Notes: generated by a model not told the origin, from the letters alone. Positions 1 through 8,804 are shown, numbered from the stretch's first letter. The stretch: 64,000 nt of DNA from Verrucomicrobiaceae bacterium (GCA_015075365.1 JABTUN010000002.1:1178001-1242000), one strand, 5' to 3'. Program-made: numbers and translations.

Positions 1-876
1 ATCGTGGCCGAAAAGAAACGCAGGAGCCTCCTGGGGGGACAAATGGATCACGTGAGAACGGAGAGCGGACCACACGGAGAGAGGCATGGCGGTGAAGACA
101 GCAGGAAAACCAGCCTGCTGCGCGGCCAGGAGGGATCGCTGGATCAAGACGGCGGCTGCGGGTGTGGATGAAAACCGCAGGCTGGCAAGATGCGCGGAGA
201 CCAGTTCGTCACCGTCTTCCATCCAGAGCCGTTTGCCGCGCCGGGTGTCCTCCAGCACAGCGCAGGCATCAGCAACACGCAGTTCGACGGGTTGCAGGAG
301 CGAACGGAGGGCGCTGTGGCCGCCGGTGATTCGCAGATCCTTCTCCGCAGGCATCCAGGGAACGGTTTCTTCGATGGGCGCTGGCGCATCAAGCGGCGCT
401 GACGCGGAAAAGCGCAGGATCATGAGGTCCGCCAACTGTTGAAAAGGAGGAATGCCGCCGCGCCCTGTGTAGTCCGCCGGCGTGCGGCCGGTGCCGCCCA
501 TGACGATGCTGTAGCAGGCGTGCGAGCCGCTGGCCTCGATCTGACGGCGCGTTTCCTGGATCAGTGCAGGCAGCACACGGCCACCACGCGCGGACGGGGC
601 CACTTTAAGGTCGCAAAGGTAGTGAACGAGCCTGTTTTCTTCAAGGATGCGGACACGCCGCTCGACTCGCGCCAGCGTGCCGAGCACCTCGCCGCCTCGT
701 TCCGCCACCAGCACGGTCGCGCGGCCCATCGCCTGAAAAAACGGCAGATAGTCCCGCCCGTGCGAGATGCGGAAACGCCGCCCCGGCCCAAGCGGATACC
801 AGAACTGCCCCTCGAAGCGCTCCAGCGCCTCCGCGAGCCAGGCGTGCGGCGTGTCGTGCAGGCAGTGCAGGTTCAT
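1..876 (-). CDS. GNAT-like acetyltransferase, partial (C-terminus outside window)
   Basis: An uninterrupted frame runs leftward from an ATG at 876 through position 1, giving 292 codons with no stop, so the 3' end is missing. The N-terminal part reads like a GNAT N-acyltransferase core. A strand-turn-helix near residues 75-100 (LCDLKVAPSARGGRVLPALI) has the acyl-CoA pyrophosphate-loop look of that family, and a second similar half may follow. The ATG overlaps the TGA of the DUF3419 gene upstream as ATGA, so translation is probably coupled and the gene is the last visible member of a five-gene minus-strand operon. In that context it could N-acylate an amino lipid product, but this is inference. 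Family assignment is moderately confident; substrate unknown. Confidence 0.68.
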   Translation of the reverse strand, partial: MNLHCLHDTPHAWLAEALERFEGQFWYPLGPGRRFRISHGRDYLPFFQAMGRATVLVAERGGEVLGTLARVERRVRILEENRLVHYLCDLKVAPSARGGRVLPALIQETRRQIEASGSHACYSIVMGGTGRTPADYTGRGGIPPFQQLADLMILRFSASAPLDAPAPIEETVPWMPAEKDLRITGGHSALRSLLQPVELRVADACAVLEDTRRGKRLWMEDGDELVSAHLASLRFSSTPAAAVLIQRSLLAAQQAGFPAVFTAMPLSVWSALRSHVIHLSPQEAPAFLFGHD

Positions 877-1913
877 GCGCGGGTGGCGGGATGGATGCGC
901 GGGTAGAAAAAACTGCGGTCACGCAGCTCCATCGCCGCGCCAAGCGCCCTGTCCCACACAAAGCCTGCTCCGCATGCGGGGATGTCGAGGGTGGAGTTGA
1001 GCTGGCGGACGAGGAGGCGGCCGCCGGGCTTTAAAACACGGCGCACGGCGGCCAGCGTGGCCGCGGCAGCCTCCGCGTCGAGCCAGTCGAGAATGTTCGA
1101 AAGATGGACACAATCGGCGCTGGCGTTTGCAAAGGTGTCGAGCACATCACTCATGCGTCCGTGGTGCCAGTGCAGCTCCGCATGAGAAATGGCGGGGCTT
1201 TCGAGCCAGTCGTAACGAACCCCTGGTGGGAAGACACCGCGATACATCTGCCACAAAAACGGATTCACCGCCGCGTCCGCGCGCGCCAACGCCACGCGTG
1301 TGCGCCAGGCAAAATGCTCGTGAAACGGTCTCGCAGGCCCCTGCGTGGCCTCAGCGCCAAAGAGCGCCACTAGATTTGGCAGGGACATCACCTGGCGCAG
1401 CGCCTCGTCGAGGATGTTTTCATTCAGCAAACTGTCCCCTGGCCTCAAAACGTGCCGCAGTTCCGCAAAGCAGCGTTCGTAGCGCCCCGCGTGATCCGCG
1501 CCATGCTCCGCGATGAAGGAAGGATGTCCAAAAACGTCCTCCGGCAGTTCCAGCGCGGCCAGATGGGCGCGCATCGCCTTGTCACGCTGCTCCGGCGGCA
1601 TCGGCTCATGGCCGAGCAGGCGGCAGGAGCCGCCCGGCGTCAAAAGGGCGGCCAGGCGGCACTTCAAACGCGAAAGCGCGACCTGCGCGGGATTCATGTC
1701 CACCGCATGGATGCGCGCCACACGGCGGTGACGCGCCATCGGCACCACGGTTTCGCCGCCAGAGGCAATCATGACAACGACCGCTTTATCGGGAAGCGAA
1801 TCCGCCATCTCCAGATCGAGGCGTGGATCCTCGCGCACCTGCGCAAAGGCCAGCGGGAGCCGGGCGGCTTCAAGCGCCCAGGGATGCGCGGCGGTCAATA
1901 AGTCGGTTGGCAT
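873..1913 (-). CDS. DUF3419 / BtaA-like S-adenosylmethionine 3-amino-3-carboxypropyl transferase
   Basis: 346 residues. The N-terminal region carries the family pattern EDPRLDLEMADSLPDKAVVV, then a glycine-containing SAM-binding segment (ASGGET) and HAVDMNPAQVALSRLK. The C-terminal part has a methyltransferase-like fold (SNILDWLDAEAAAATL, RVLKPGGRLLVRQLN). BtaA, the studied relative, moves the 3-amino-3-carboxypropyl group of SAM onto diacylglycerol to start betaine-lipid synthesis. The protein is somewhat shorter than BtaA and its acceptor here is unknown. The start overlaps the upstream PAP2 gene by 44 bp and its TGA overlaps the next ATG (ATGA). No BtaB-type N-methyltransferase is visible in the window, so the product may stay unmethylated or be modified by the neighbouring GNAT-like protein (inference). 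Confidence 0.8.
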   Translation of the reverse strand: MPTDLLTAAHPWALEAARLPLAFAQVREDPRLDLEMADSLPDKAVVVMIASGGETVVPMARHRRVARIHAVDMNPAQVALSRLKCRLAALLTPGGSCRLLGHEPMPPEQRDKAMRAHLAALELPEDVFGHPSFIAEHGADHAGRYERCFAELRHVLRPGDSLLNENILDEALRQVMSLPNLVALFGAEATQGPARPFHEHFAWRTRVALARADAAVNPFLWQMYRGVFPPGVRYDWLESPAISHAELHWHHGRMSDVLDTFANASADCVHLSNILDWLDAEAAAATLAAVRRVLKPGGRLLVRQLNSTLDIPACGAGFVWDRALGAAMELRDRSFFYPRIHPATRA

Positions 1914-2715
1914 GCAGAAGGCTCAAAATGAGGAACAACGCCGCGCTGGCGAGCAAATCCGCGACATAATGCAGCCGTAGCGCCAGCGTGGCCGCCAGCA
2001 TCAGCAGCGAGGGGAGCAGCATGATGCGAAAACGCCAGCGCGCATGACGCCAGTCCCATGACAGCAATGTGGCGGTGACCAGAGCGTGCAGGCTGGGAAA
2101 GGCATCGTAGCGAGCCGCCATGTGGGCATTCAGCCATTCGTTGGCACGGGTGAGGAAGCCGCCCGCGATGGCATCCGGCTGGAGTCCGGGGAATGCCGTG
2201 AGGGGAGGGGCCGCCGGGAAGAACAAGTAGCCGACAAAACCGAAGCCGAAGGCCAGAAACAGGCGCTCTCCAAGCGCCTCCCGCCACATTGAACCGCGGC
2301 GCAGCGAGTCGATCAAAACCCAATGCAGGTAAACATGATAGCTCATATAGCCGGCTGAGAGCAGGTCGTTCTGCCATGATGTGAAAGCGCCCTCCACCAT
2401 CTTTGCTACCAGCCTGTTAAACAGGAGCGCGTCGATTTGGTGCAGGGTGTATTGCCGCAAAGAAGAGGGCAGCCAGTCAACGATCACGGACGAGCCCATA
2501 TAAAACGCCCACGTCACCACGTATGCGGCCAGAACTCGCGTGACACTACCGCGGGCCGTCTTCTGCAAGACAAGCGCATAGGCCGCGATCAGAGCAGCAA
2601 CGATGAGCGACGCGGGCTTCCAGCTTCCGAAAACGAGCAGCGCCACGCTCACCGCGCCGCCCAGCGCGAGGTAAAAGCCCTCGTGAATCTGGATACGGCG
2701 GTTCATCAGCTTCAC
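1870..2715 (-). CDS. PAP2_3-type integral membrane phosphatase/phosphotransferase
   Basis: 281 residues with about six hydrophobic segments. The PAP2 active-site motifs are present: FPSLHA (Ser208-His210) and RLHYVAD (Arg247, His249, Asp253), the arrangement of the AUR1/sphingomyelin-synthase-like PAP2_3 subfamily. Such enzymes dephosphorylate phosphatidic acid or move phospho-headgroups between lipids at the membrane. The start is GTG at 2715, overlapping the desaturase TGA as GTGA; an ATG three codons in (2706) is the alternative. Between a desaturase and a DUF3419 transferase, a plausible role is supplying diacylglycerol as acceptor, but headgroup transfer is equally possible. Confidence 0.8.
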   Translation of the reverse strand: MKLMNRRIQIHEGFYLALGGAVSVALLVFGSWKPASLIVAALIAAYALVLQKTARGSVTRVLAAYVVTWAFYMGSSVIVDWLPSSLRQYTLHQIDALLFNRLVAKMVEGAFTSWQNDLLSAGYMSYHVYLHWVLIDSLRRGSMWREALGERLFLAFGFGFVGYLFFPAAPPLTAFPGLQPDAIAGGFLTRANEWLNAHMAARYDAFPSLHALVTATLLSWDWRHARWRFRIMLLPSLLMLAATLALRLHYVADLLASAALFLILSLLHANRLIDRRASLGA

Positions 2716-3647
2716 GCGGCTCTGTTTTTCCCCAGCGGGCCGCGCCGGAGGCTGTCGCGGATGAACTCCACCACAAAGGAGGTGTAGGACGGGATGAAGG
2801 GCGCGCCGAGGCTTTTCAACGGATCACGCAGCGCCTCATGCACGCGCGGCAGGTGGTGCCAGGGCACACCGGGATGGAGATGATGCTCCAAGTGGTAGTT
2901 CTCATTGCACATGAAGAAGCGCACGAGCGGCGTGGTCAGGATCGTGCGCGTGCCGAGCACCTCGTCGTCACCATGGGGCAGCAGCGTGTGCTGGCTCATG
3001 CCGCGGATGTTCACCATCGTGTTGATGAGCAGCATCGGCACGGCCCAGCCGTGAATGAGCCATGCGGCGGGCAGTTGCGTGACGCAGAGCCACGCCAGCA
3101 CCGTGGTGGCGGCGACCTCCGCCAAAATGCCCGCGCGCTCCCCCGCGCGGCCGTGTTTGAAGCCCAGCACGGGGATCATCGTGATGTAGATGGGATAGCC
3201 CGCGAGCAGGCGCAGCCAGTTCATGAGGAAAATGAGCCAGCTCCAGCGCGTGTAGGCGGCGTAGTGGTCGGGATCCGCATCACCACCGAGATCAGCGTGA
3301 TGACGCAAGTGCAGCACGCGGTAGGCACTGAAGTTTTGCAGCACCGGCATGGCGCACAGCGCGCCCAGCAGGCCGTTCAGCCAGCGGTTCTTCATCAGCG
3401 TGCCATGCACGGCCTCGTGCGTGAAAAGACTGATGCCATGCAGCGAGGCCGCGGCCAGCAGGTAGAGCGGCAGCAGCAGCATCCACTGCCACCAGGCCGC
3501 GACCAGCCGCGCGCCGAGCACCGCGCCCGCTGCGCCGGCGAGATAAAGCGCCACAAACACCGCCAGCCGCGTGAAATGCGCCGCCGCGTGCCGCTGGTGG
3601 CATTCACGCAGCAGTTCGGCGGGCAGCGCTGGCGGTTGCGTCTTCAT
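2712..3647 (-). CDS. Membrane fatty acid desaturase family protein
   Basis: 311 residues, multi-pass membrane protein. All three histidine boxes of the membrane desaturase/hydroxylase family are present: HEAVH (77-81), HLRHH (113-117) and HLEHH (252-256), the last in the sequence NENYHLEHHLHPGVPW. These residues bind a non-heme diiron centre that desaturates or hydroxylates an acyl chain. The family also includes the alkene-forming decarboxylase UndB, so the reaction is not fixed by the motifs. The ATG overlaps the upstream stop (ATGA) and its own stop overlaps the PAP2 start, placing it firmly in the lipid operon. Confidence 0.88.
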   Translation of the reverse strand: MKTQPPALPAELLRECHQRHAAAHFTRLAVFVALYLAGAAGAVLGARLVAAWWQWMLLLPLYLLAAASLHGISLFTHEAVHGTLMKNRWLNGLLGALCAMPVLQNFSAYRVLHLRHHADLGGDADPDHYAAYTRWSWLIFLMNWLRLLAGYPIYITMIPVLGFKHGRAGERAGILAEVAATTVLAWLCVTQLPAAWLIHGWAVPMLLINTMVNIRGMSQHTLLPHGDDEVLGTRTILTTPLVRFFMCNENYHLEHHLHPGVPWHHLPRVHEALRDPLKSLGAPFIPSYTSFVVEFIRDSLRRGPLGKNRAA

Positions 3648-4348
3648 GCGGCGGCTTCCTGATAAAGATCGTCATAGAAGCGGCGGAAGACATGCAGGCC
3701 GAGGTGCACGCCATCCTCGATCTCCACACGCCGCGCCGCGCCCGCCTTCCAGTCCGTGGACACGACTTCAAAAAAGTCCGCCGCGTGTCTCTCGTCGATC
3801 TCCGCGTGCAGTTTGTAATGCACAAGCTCCTCCTCGCGAATCCAGCCGCGCCGCACCACGGTGGCGCCGATGCGCGCGGAGATGCCCGCGAAGGCGTGCT
3901 CAATGATGCCCATGCAGCCGAAGGCCAGCGGCACCGGCTCCATGTGGCAGACGCCCATGAGGGTGTTGTTGAAGGCGCGTGCCGCCGGGCCTTCGCGGAT
4001 CTGCCACATTTCCTCCTTGCTGACGCCCAGTGTGCCCAAAAAATGCAAAAACGTCCGGTCATGCGCCAGTTCCGGGTCGAGCCGCGCCGGATGCGCCTCG
4101 TCCGCCCCATGCTCCTCCGCCAGATTATGCACCAATCCGCGGCGTGAGATGGAGTCCGGCATCCGCGCGGTGAGCGCGGCCATGGGACGTGAAAAATAGC
4201 GCACGGCGAAGAAAAACTGCCGCTGCGTGCGGGTGAAGACCTCCCGGCTCATCTCCTGCTCCAGAGCGGTGAAGTAAGCACTGCCCGTCACAGGCGTCTC
4301 CGCAGCCTCGCGGGCCGCCCAGGTGATGAGGTCGATGGAGGAAGACAT
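3644..4348 (-). CDS. Heme-oxygenase-like diiron oxidase (HDO superfamily)
   Basis: 234 residues from the ATG at 4348; an ATG at 4381 would add an Arg-rich 11-residue leader. All-helical protein with a complete set of candidate diiron ligands spaced as in CADD/UndA-type HDOs: Glu79 and His86 (E-x6-H in the AEEHGADEAH segment), Glu150 (IEHAF), and His181, Asp185, His188 (H-x3-D-x2-H in KLHAEIDERH). HDOs perform O2-dependent decarboxylation, N-oxygenation or C-C cleavage of fatty or amino acids. It is the first gene of the operon, reading away from the ExbD-like gene, and its stop overlaps the desaturase ATG. The ligand match is seen in sequence; the lipid or amino-lipid substrate is inferred from context. 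Confidence 0.78.
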   Translation of the reverse strand: MSSSIDLITWAAREAAETPVTGSAYFTALEQEMSREVFTRTQRQFFFAVRYFSRPMAALTARMPDSISRRGLVHNLAEEHGADEAHPARLDPELAHDRTFLHFLGTLGVSKEEMWQIREGPAARAFNNTLMGVCHMEPVPLAFGCMGIIEHAFAGISARIGATVVRRGWIREEELVHYKLHAEIDERHAADFFEVVSTDWKAGAARRVEIEDGVHLGLHVFRRFYDDLYQEAAA

Positions 4349-4445
4349 CAACCGAAGTGCTAGGCGGGGCGGTCGAAACATCAAGACAGCATCGGAGCAT
4401 CAATTGTCTTGCCCGCAGGCGGTCTTCCGGCTTCTTTTCCCCATC

Positions 4446-4850
4446 ATGAAGCTCGAATCCAATCTCCCGCGCCAGAGCCCGTGGCTCTTTGCCGCCCCCT
4501 TCATGACCGCGATCATGCTGCTGATGATCTGCTTCCTGTTCAGCCGTGGTTTTGTGGACAAGTCAGGGCTGAACATCGACCTGCCGGAGTCAACCTCACG
4601 CCTCACCGGCTTTGACCGCGCGCACATCATCACCATCCCGGCGGGCGCGGGCTCCACTATTTACTTTGACGGCAGCCCGGTCGAGATCACCGGCCTGGCA
4701 GACATGCTCAAGAAGCAGCGCGATGGCGAGCGCCGGGCCATCATCCACCACGACCGCATGGCACCCGGCGGCCGCCTCCTGGAGGTGACCAACATCGCCC
4801 ACGAGCAGGGCTACGCGGTGGCGCTGGCCACGGTCTCTCCCCAGCAGTAA
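4446..4850 (+). CDS. ExbD/TolR-like biopolymer transport protein
   Basis: 134 residues from the ATG at 4446. A single N-terminal membrane helix (about 13-35, LFAAPFMTAIMLLMICFLFS) is followed by a small periplasmic domain, the ExbD/TolR layout, with NIDLPESTSRL just after the helix. ExbD works with ExbB in a proton-driven motor that energises outer-membrane transport. No ExbB homologue is visible in the window and the usual intramembrane Asp is not obvious, so this may be an accessory or diverged copy. It lies 7 bp upstream of a TonB-like gene on the same strand. Confidence 0.6.
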   Translation: MKLESNLPRQSPWLFAAPFMTAIMLLMICFLFSRGFVDKSGLNIDLPESTSRLTGFDRAHIITIPAGAGSTIYFDGSPVEITGLADMLKKQRDGERRAIIHHDRMAPGGRLLEVTNIAHEQGYAVALATVSPQQ

Positions 4851-4857
4851 ATCCGTC

Positions 4858-5592
4858 ATGCTGACCTTTGCCTGGAAAATCCGCGACCGTTCAATGCTGC
4901 ATCTGGCGGCGGCCTTCATCGTTCTTGCGGGGCTGATGACGGTCTTTTTCCTGGTCTTCCGCATCACCTACCCGTCCATGCAGCGCGCCTCCGCCACGCC
5001 CCGGCACATCGTGGTGCTCGATCCTGCGGATCCCGCTGCACGCGTCATCATCCACCGCGCGCAGGACAAGAGTTTTGCCTTGTTTCCCACGGAGGACGGC
5101 CTCCTTTCCTCATCGGCTCCGTTTCCGTCCTTCCAGCCCAGCTTCAACGGTGCGAAAATGCGCCTCCTCCCCATGCCGGAGGCACCGGTGGCCGCGCGCA
5201 TGCCGCGCATCTTCACTCCGGCCACGCCCGTGCTGCCCGCCGTCCCGCCGCGTGCCACGCTGCCGTCAGGGCAACCGCCCGCCGTCATGCTGCGCGCCAT
5301 CCCGGGCGCGGAGATCGCCAAGCGGGCTCAGGGCCAGATGAGCCTGCCCGCGCTGCCCGTCGCCGATCCGCACAGCATCCAGTTCCGCGTGGCGATCGGT
5401 GCCGCCGGGCAGGTGCTGGTGGCCTTGCCGCTGCATCCTGTGGACGACCCCGCCCTGATGCGGCAACTCCAGGCCGCGGTCGCCGCGCTGCGCTTCACCG
5501 CCGATCCCAAAACCGCGCGCCAGTGGGGCACGCTGGGCTTCCGCTGGGAGTCCGCGCCCGCCTCCGGAAACAACCCGCGCACTGACCGATGA
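4858..5592 (+). CDS. TonB-like periplasm-spanning protein
   Basis: 244 residues. One N-terminal membrane helix (about 14-35) is followed by a Pro/Ala-rich stretch (about 100-160, with repeated AP, TP and VP). The C-terminal domain (about 170-235) has strand patterns FRVAIGAAGQVLVALPL and ALRFTADPKT followed by WGTLGFRWE. Anchor, proline-rich spacer and compact beta C-terminal domain are the plan of TonB-type energy transducers, and the gene follows an ExbD-like gene. Similarity is architectural rather than by clear motif, so the call is tentative. The stop overlaps the next ATG (ATGA). Confidence 0.45.
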   Translation: MLTFAWKIRDRSMLHLAAAFIVLAGLMTVFFLVFRITYPSMQRASATPRHIVVLDPADPAARVIIHRAQDKSFALFPTEDGLLSSSAPFPSFQPSFNGAKMRLLPMPEAPVAARMPRIFTPATPVLPAVPPRATLPSGQPPAVMLRAIPGAEIAKRAQGQMSLPALPVADPHSIQFRVAIGAAGQVLVALPLHPVDDPALMRQLQAAVAALRFTADPKTARQWGTLGFRWESAPASGNNPRTDR

Positions 5593-5834
5593 TCCCCATC
5601 CACCTCAGCGATCTCATCATGCTGTTCATGGCCGTCGGTGTCACAGTCGTGTGCCTGCTTTGGTTCTGGACCTTTGTGCGTGAACGCCGCCGGGAGACCC
5701 ACCGCCGCCGCATCGCCATCCAGTGCCGGATTTGCGCCACCGCCTACGCGCGGGACCCGAAAAGCAAATCCTCCGTCACCATCTGCCCGGTGTGCCACAC
5801 CCCCAATGAGCGCAACCGCCTGCGCCCGATCTGA
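5589..5834 (+). CDS. Small membrane-anchored zinc-ribbon protein
   Basis: 81 residues: one transmembrane helix (about 7-29), a strongly basic stretch (RERRRETHRRR), then CRIC and CPVC pairs (about 46-49 and 67-70) that would bind one zinc. The ATGA overlap with the TonB-like gene suggests a three-gene unit with ExbD- and TonB-like proteins. Function unknown; the cytoplasmic zinc ribbon might mediate a protein contact. Confidence 0.55.
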   Translation: MIPIHLSDLIMLFMAVGVTVVCLLWFWTFVRERRRETHRRRIAIQCRICATAYARDPKSKSSVTICPVCHTPNERNRLRPI

Positions 5835-5897
5835 AATGCGTCCGCCTCTCTGCTTGAGAACCCCGGAGCGCGCCTCTAGGGTACCTGCCTCACCCTC

Positions 5898-7214
5898 ATG
5901 AAGCTCACCATCATCGGATCAGGTTACGTCGGACTCACCACAGGCGCATGTTTCGCCGAGGCGGGTCATCATGTGCTCTGCGTGGACAATGACCCGAAGA
6001 AAGTCGAAACGCTGCTGGCCGGCGAAATCCCCATTTATGAGCCGGGGCTGGAGTCCCTGGTCAAAAAGAACGTGGCCGCCCGCCGACTGCGCTTCACCAC
6101 CGCCACGGAGGAGGGGGTGGAGCATGGCGAGGTCCTTTTCATCGCCGTGCCGACACCGCCGCAGCCGGATGGCAGCGTCGATCTCAGCTTCATCGAAAAG
6201 GTGGCGCGTGAGATCGCCGTGCACCTCGGCTCCTACCGCGTCATTGTCGATAAGAGCACCGTCCCGGTCAAAACGGGCGAGCGCGTGGCCTCCACCATCC
6301 GCCGCTACGCGAAACCCGGCGTCGAGTTCGACGTGGTGAGCAACCCCGAGTTCCTGCGCGAGGGCAGCGCGGTGGAGGACCTCATGAAGCCAGACCGCAT
6401 CGTCATCGGCGGCAACAGTGACCGCGCCTTGGCGCTGATGCAGAAGATTTACGAGCCGTTTGTGGCCCCGGTGCTCGTCACGGACATCAACAGCGCCGAA
6501 CTCATCAAACATGCCGCCAACAGCTTCCTCGCGCTCAAAATCTCCTACATCAACGCCATCTCCGAGATCTGCGAGATGTCAGGAGCCGACGTGCTGAAGG
6601 TGGCGGAGGGCATCGGCACGGACAAGCGCATCGGCCGCGCCTTCCTCAACGCCGGGCTCGGCTATGGCGGGTCGTGCTTCCCCAAGGACATCGCCGCCTT
6701 CATCGCCATCAGCCGCCAGCTCGGCACGCCCTTCACGCTCCTGGAGGAGGTGCAGCGCATCAACGAGCATCAGTTCCAGCGTTTCCTCGACGGCATCCGC
6801 GAGGCGCTGTGGGTGCTGAAGGAGAAAAAACTCGCCGTCTGGGGTCTCGCCTTCAAGCCGAATACGGATGACGTGCGCTCCTCTGTGGCCATCCGTGTCG
6901 TCGAGGCTCTCGTGGCCGAAGGCGCGGAGGTGACCGCCTACGATCCGAAGGCGATGGACAAGGCCCGCCTGCTCCCCGTGGCGTCGAAGATCAAGCTTGC
7001 CTCCAGCCCGCTGGAGGCCGCCACCGGGGCGGAGGCGCTCATCATCGCCACGGAGTGGGCGGAGTTCGCCAGCGTGGACCTTTCCGACTTGCGGGAGGTC
7101 ATGCGCACGCCGCTGATCTTTGACGGACGCAACCTGCTCGACCCTGTGGCCGCGGCGGACTTTGGCTTCCAGTACCGGGGCATCGGCCGCGGAGCGGTGG
7201 TGGAGCGGTCCTGA
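5898..7214 (+). CDS. ugd: UDP-glucose 6-dehydrogenase
   Basis: 438 residues, usual family length. The Rossmann motif GSGYVGLTTGACFAEAGH (7-24) binds NAD, VDKSTVPVKTG is the conserved central segment, and the catalytic cysteine is Cys260 in GYGGSCFPKD. It oxidises UDP-glucose to UDP-glucuronate in the cytoplasm, a precursor for surface polysaccharide. It stands alone, 63 bp after the zinc-ribbon gene, and converges on the cupredoxin gene. A GDP-mannose or UDP-ManNAc dehydrogenase is less likely given the overall pattern. Confidence 0.93.
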   Translation: MKLTIIGSGYVGLTTGACFAEAGHHVLCVDNDPKKVETLLAGEIPIYEPGLESLVKKNVAARRLRFTTATEEGVEHGEVLFIAVPTPPQPDGSVDLSFIEKVAREIAVHLGSYRVIVDKSTVPVKTGERVASTIRRYAKPGVEFDVVSNPEFLREGSAVEDLMKPDRIVIGGNSDRALALMQKIYEPFVAPVLVTDINSAELIKHAANSFLALKISYINAISEICEMSGADVLKVAEGIGTDKRIGRAFLNAGLGYGGSCFPKDIAAFIAISRQLGTPFTLLEEVQRINEHQFQRFLDGIREALWVLKEKKLAVWGLAFKPNTDDVRSSVAIRVVEALVAEGAEVTAYDPKAMDKARLLPVASKIKLASSPLEAATGAEALIIATEWAEFASVDLSDLREVMRTPLIFDGRNLLDPVAAADFGFQYRGIGRGAVVERS

Positions 7215-7229
7215 GGTCAACGACACGGC

Positions 7230-8804
7230 TCAAGGCCAGGCATAAGTCACGGACAACGTGCCGGTAACCGCGGGCATGACGAGGTTTTTCCCCGCGATCC
7301 GCACCCCGGCCGCGGTGATGACGAATTTCATGTTCCCCTCGTGGCAAAGATAGCGGCCGTTCCCCTGGTCCTCGATTTTCGACGCGGTGGCCAGGCGGAA
7401 CCACGCGTTTGCGGGAAGCGTGCCGTCGATTTTCACCGTGCGCGCGAGCGTGGGAGCGCCTTGCGGCTTGTTCCCGTCTCCAGAGGCCGCGTAGCTCTCC
7501 TCCACCCGCGCCCCATGCCAGGTGTAGCGGAAGACAGGGCTGCGCGCGGCATCCAGGGTGTAACCTTTCCACGCAAAGCCATCGTAGCGCTTCGATTTGT
7601 CCCACACGGGCCATTCCACGTCCGCCTTTTCGGTGATGAACAAAGCGGGCGTCACCTCCCCGGTGGGGCGCAGGACATCATAGCCCATGGGGGGCTCGTG
7701 CCCCCCGCCACGTGAGTTCCAATGGCGTGCGGCGTCGATAAAGGCCCCGCGCCAGACCAGCGCCAGATTCATGCTCTCCGCGCTCCAGGCCATGTTCACC
7801 CCGCCAGGATAACCCACGGCGATGGCGCGGTTGCCCGCGCCCTGGATGAAGTTGCGGTAGATCACCGGCTCGTCCCTCGCCACGAGCGGGATCGGCTCAT
7901 GCTCCCTCTTCGGCTTTGCGCCGCCTTTCCACCGCGGGTGCAGCCACTTCGAGAGCGGCGTGATCTGCGTGTCCGCGCCCTTGTAGGCCGCATACAGCTC
8001 GATGTTCCCGGACGCCTGGAAGTACTCAAGCCGGAACTCGTGCGGCCCCTTCTCCAGCGACACGGACTTTTCCCTGATCTCCGAGGCGGGATGGATGCCG
8101 TCGTGGTTCACCACCTCCTTGCCGTCGATGAGCAGGCGCGCGCCGTCGTCGCTGGACAGGTAGAAGCGGTGCGATCCCTTCCGCGCGGCATTCAGCGTGC
8201 CGGTGAACACGACGCCGAACTCGTTTTTGTAATCGTCCAGCTTCACCTGGATCAGATTGTCCTCCACCGCGCCCTTGCGGTGCGGTGTGAGCTTCGAGAA
8301 ATCGGGGAGCTGCTGCCAGTTGCCGAGGTAAAGGGCGAATTGCAGATCTTTGAGCCCCTCCGCCATCGGAGCCACCTTCAACTCGCCGCGCATGGTGAGC
8401 GCGTGGCCGGGAAAGGTGCAGACATAGGGATACGTCCCCGGCTTGTCGGGCGCGGTGAAGCTCAGGTCCTCCTTTTCATGCGGGTTGAGCATTCTGGAGT
8501 GGAGCCAGATGCGCTGGTCGTCCGGCAGCCAGTTGCGTTTCAGCGCCTCCTCGGGCTTTTCCATCTGTTTCAGGCTCATGGCGGCGGTGTCCGTGCCGGG
8601 CAGGCAGAAGACGAGGTTGTGCGGCAGGTCGTCACCGTTCAGAAAATGAATCTTCACCGGCTGGCCCGGGGCCACGAGCATCTCGGCGGTGTCGTACTTC
8701 ATCTGCGCCGTCATCGTTTGGATGGTGAAGACGGCGGGCTCGGCGGCGGAGGCCGCCCAGGCGGCAAACAGGGAAAAAACAAGGCGGGGCATGAGGGGCG
8801 GCAC
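7230..8804 (-). CDS. Secreted cupredoxin-PA14 domain protein
   Basis: 524 residues with a signal peptide (about 1-21). An azurin/plastocyanin-like domain follows (about 25-147) with a full type-1 copper ligand set: His62, Cys129, His134, Met138 (CTFPGHALTM). A PA14-like carbohydrate-binding domain comes next (about 165-275: FYLSSDDGARLLIDG). The C-terminal region (about 310-524) is a domain I recognise only as typical of PVC secreted proteins. The likely role is periplasmic electron transfer to or from a glycan- or membrane-associated partner such as the CxxCH proteins of this window (inference). It converges with ugd. Confidence 0.75.
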   Translation of the reverse strand: MPPLMPRLVFSLFAAWAASAAEPAVFTIQTMTAQMKYDTAEMLVAPGQPVKIHFLNGDDLPHNLVFCLPGTDTAAMSLKQMEKPEEALKRNWLPDDQRIWLHSRMLNPHEKEDLSFTAPDKPGTYPYVCTFPGHALTMRGELKVAPMAEGLKDLQFALYLGNWQQLPDFSKLTPHRKGAVEDNLIQVKLDDYKNEFGVVFTGTLNAARKGSHRFYLSSDDGARLLIDGKEVVNHDGIHPASEIREKSVSLEKGPHEFRLEYFQASGNIELYAAYKGADTQITPLSKWLHPRWKGGAKPKREHEPIPLVARDEPVIYRNFIQGAGNRAIAVGYPGGVNMAWSAESMNLALVWRGAFIDAARHWNSRGGGHEPPMGYDVLRPTGEVTPALFITEKADVEWPVWDKSKRYDGFAWKGYTLDAARSPVFRYTWHGARVEESYAASGDGNKPQGAPTLARTVKIDGTLPANAWFRLATASKIEDQGNGRYLCHEGNMKFVITAAGVRIAGKNLVMPAVTGTLSVTYAWP

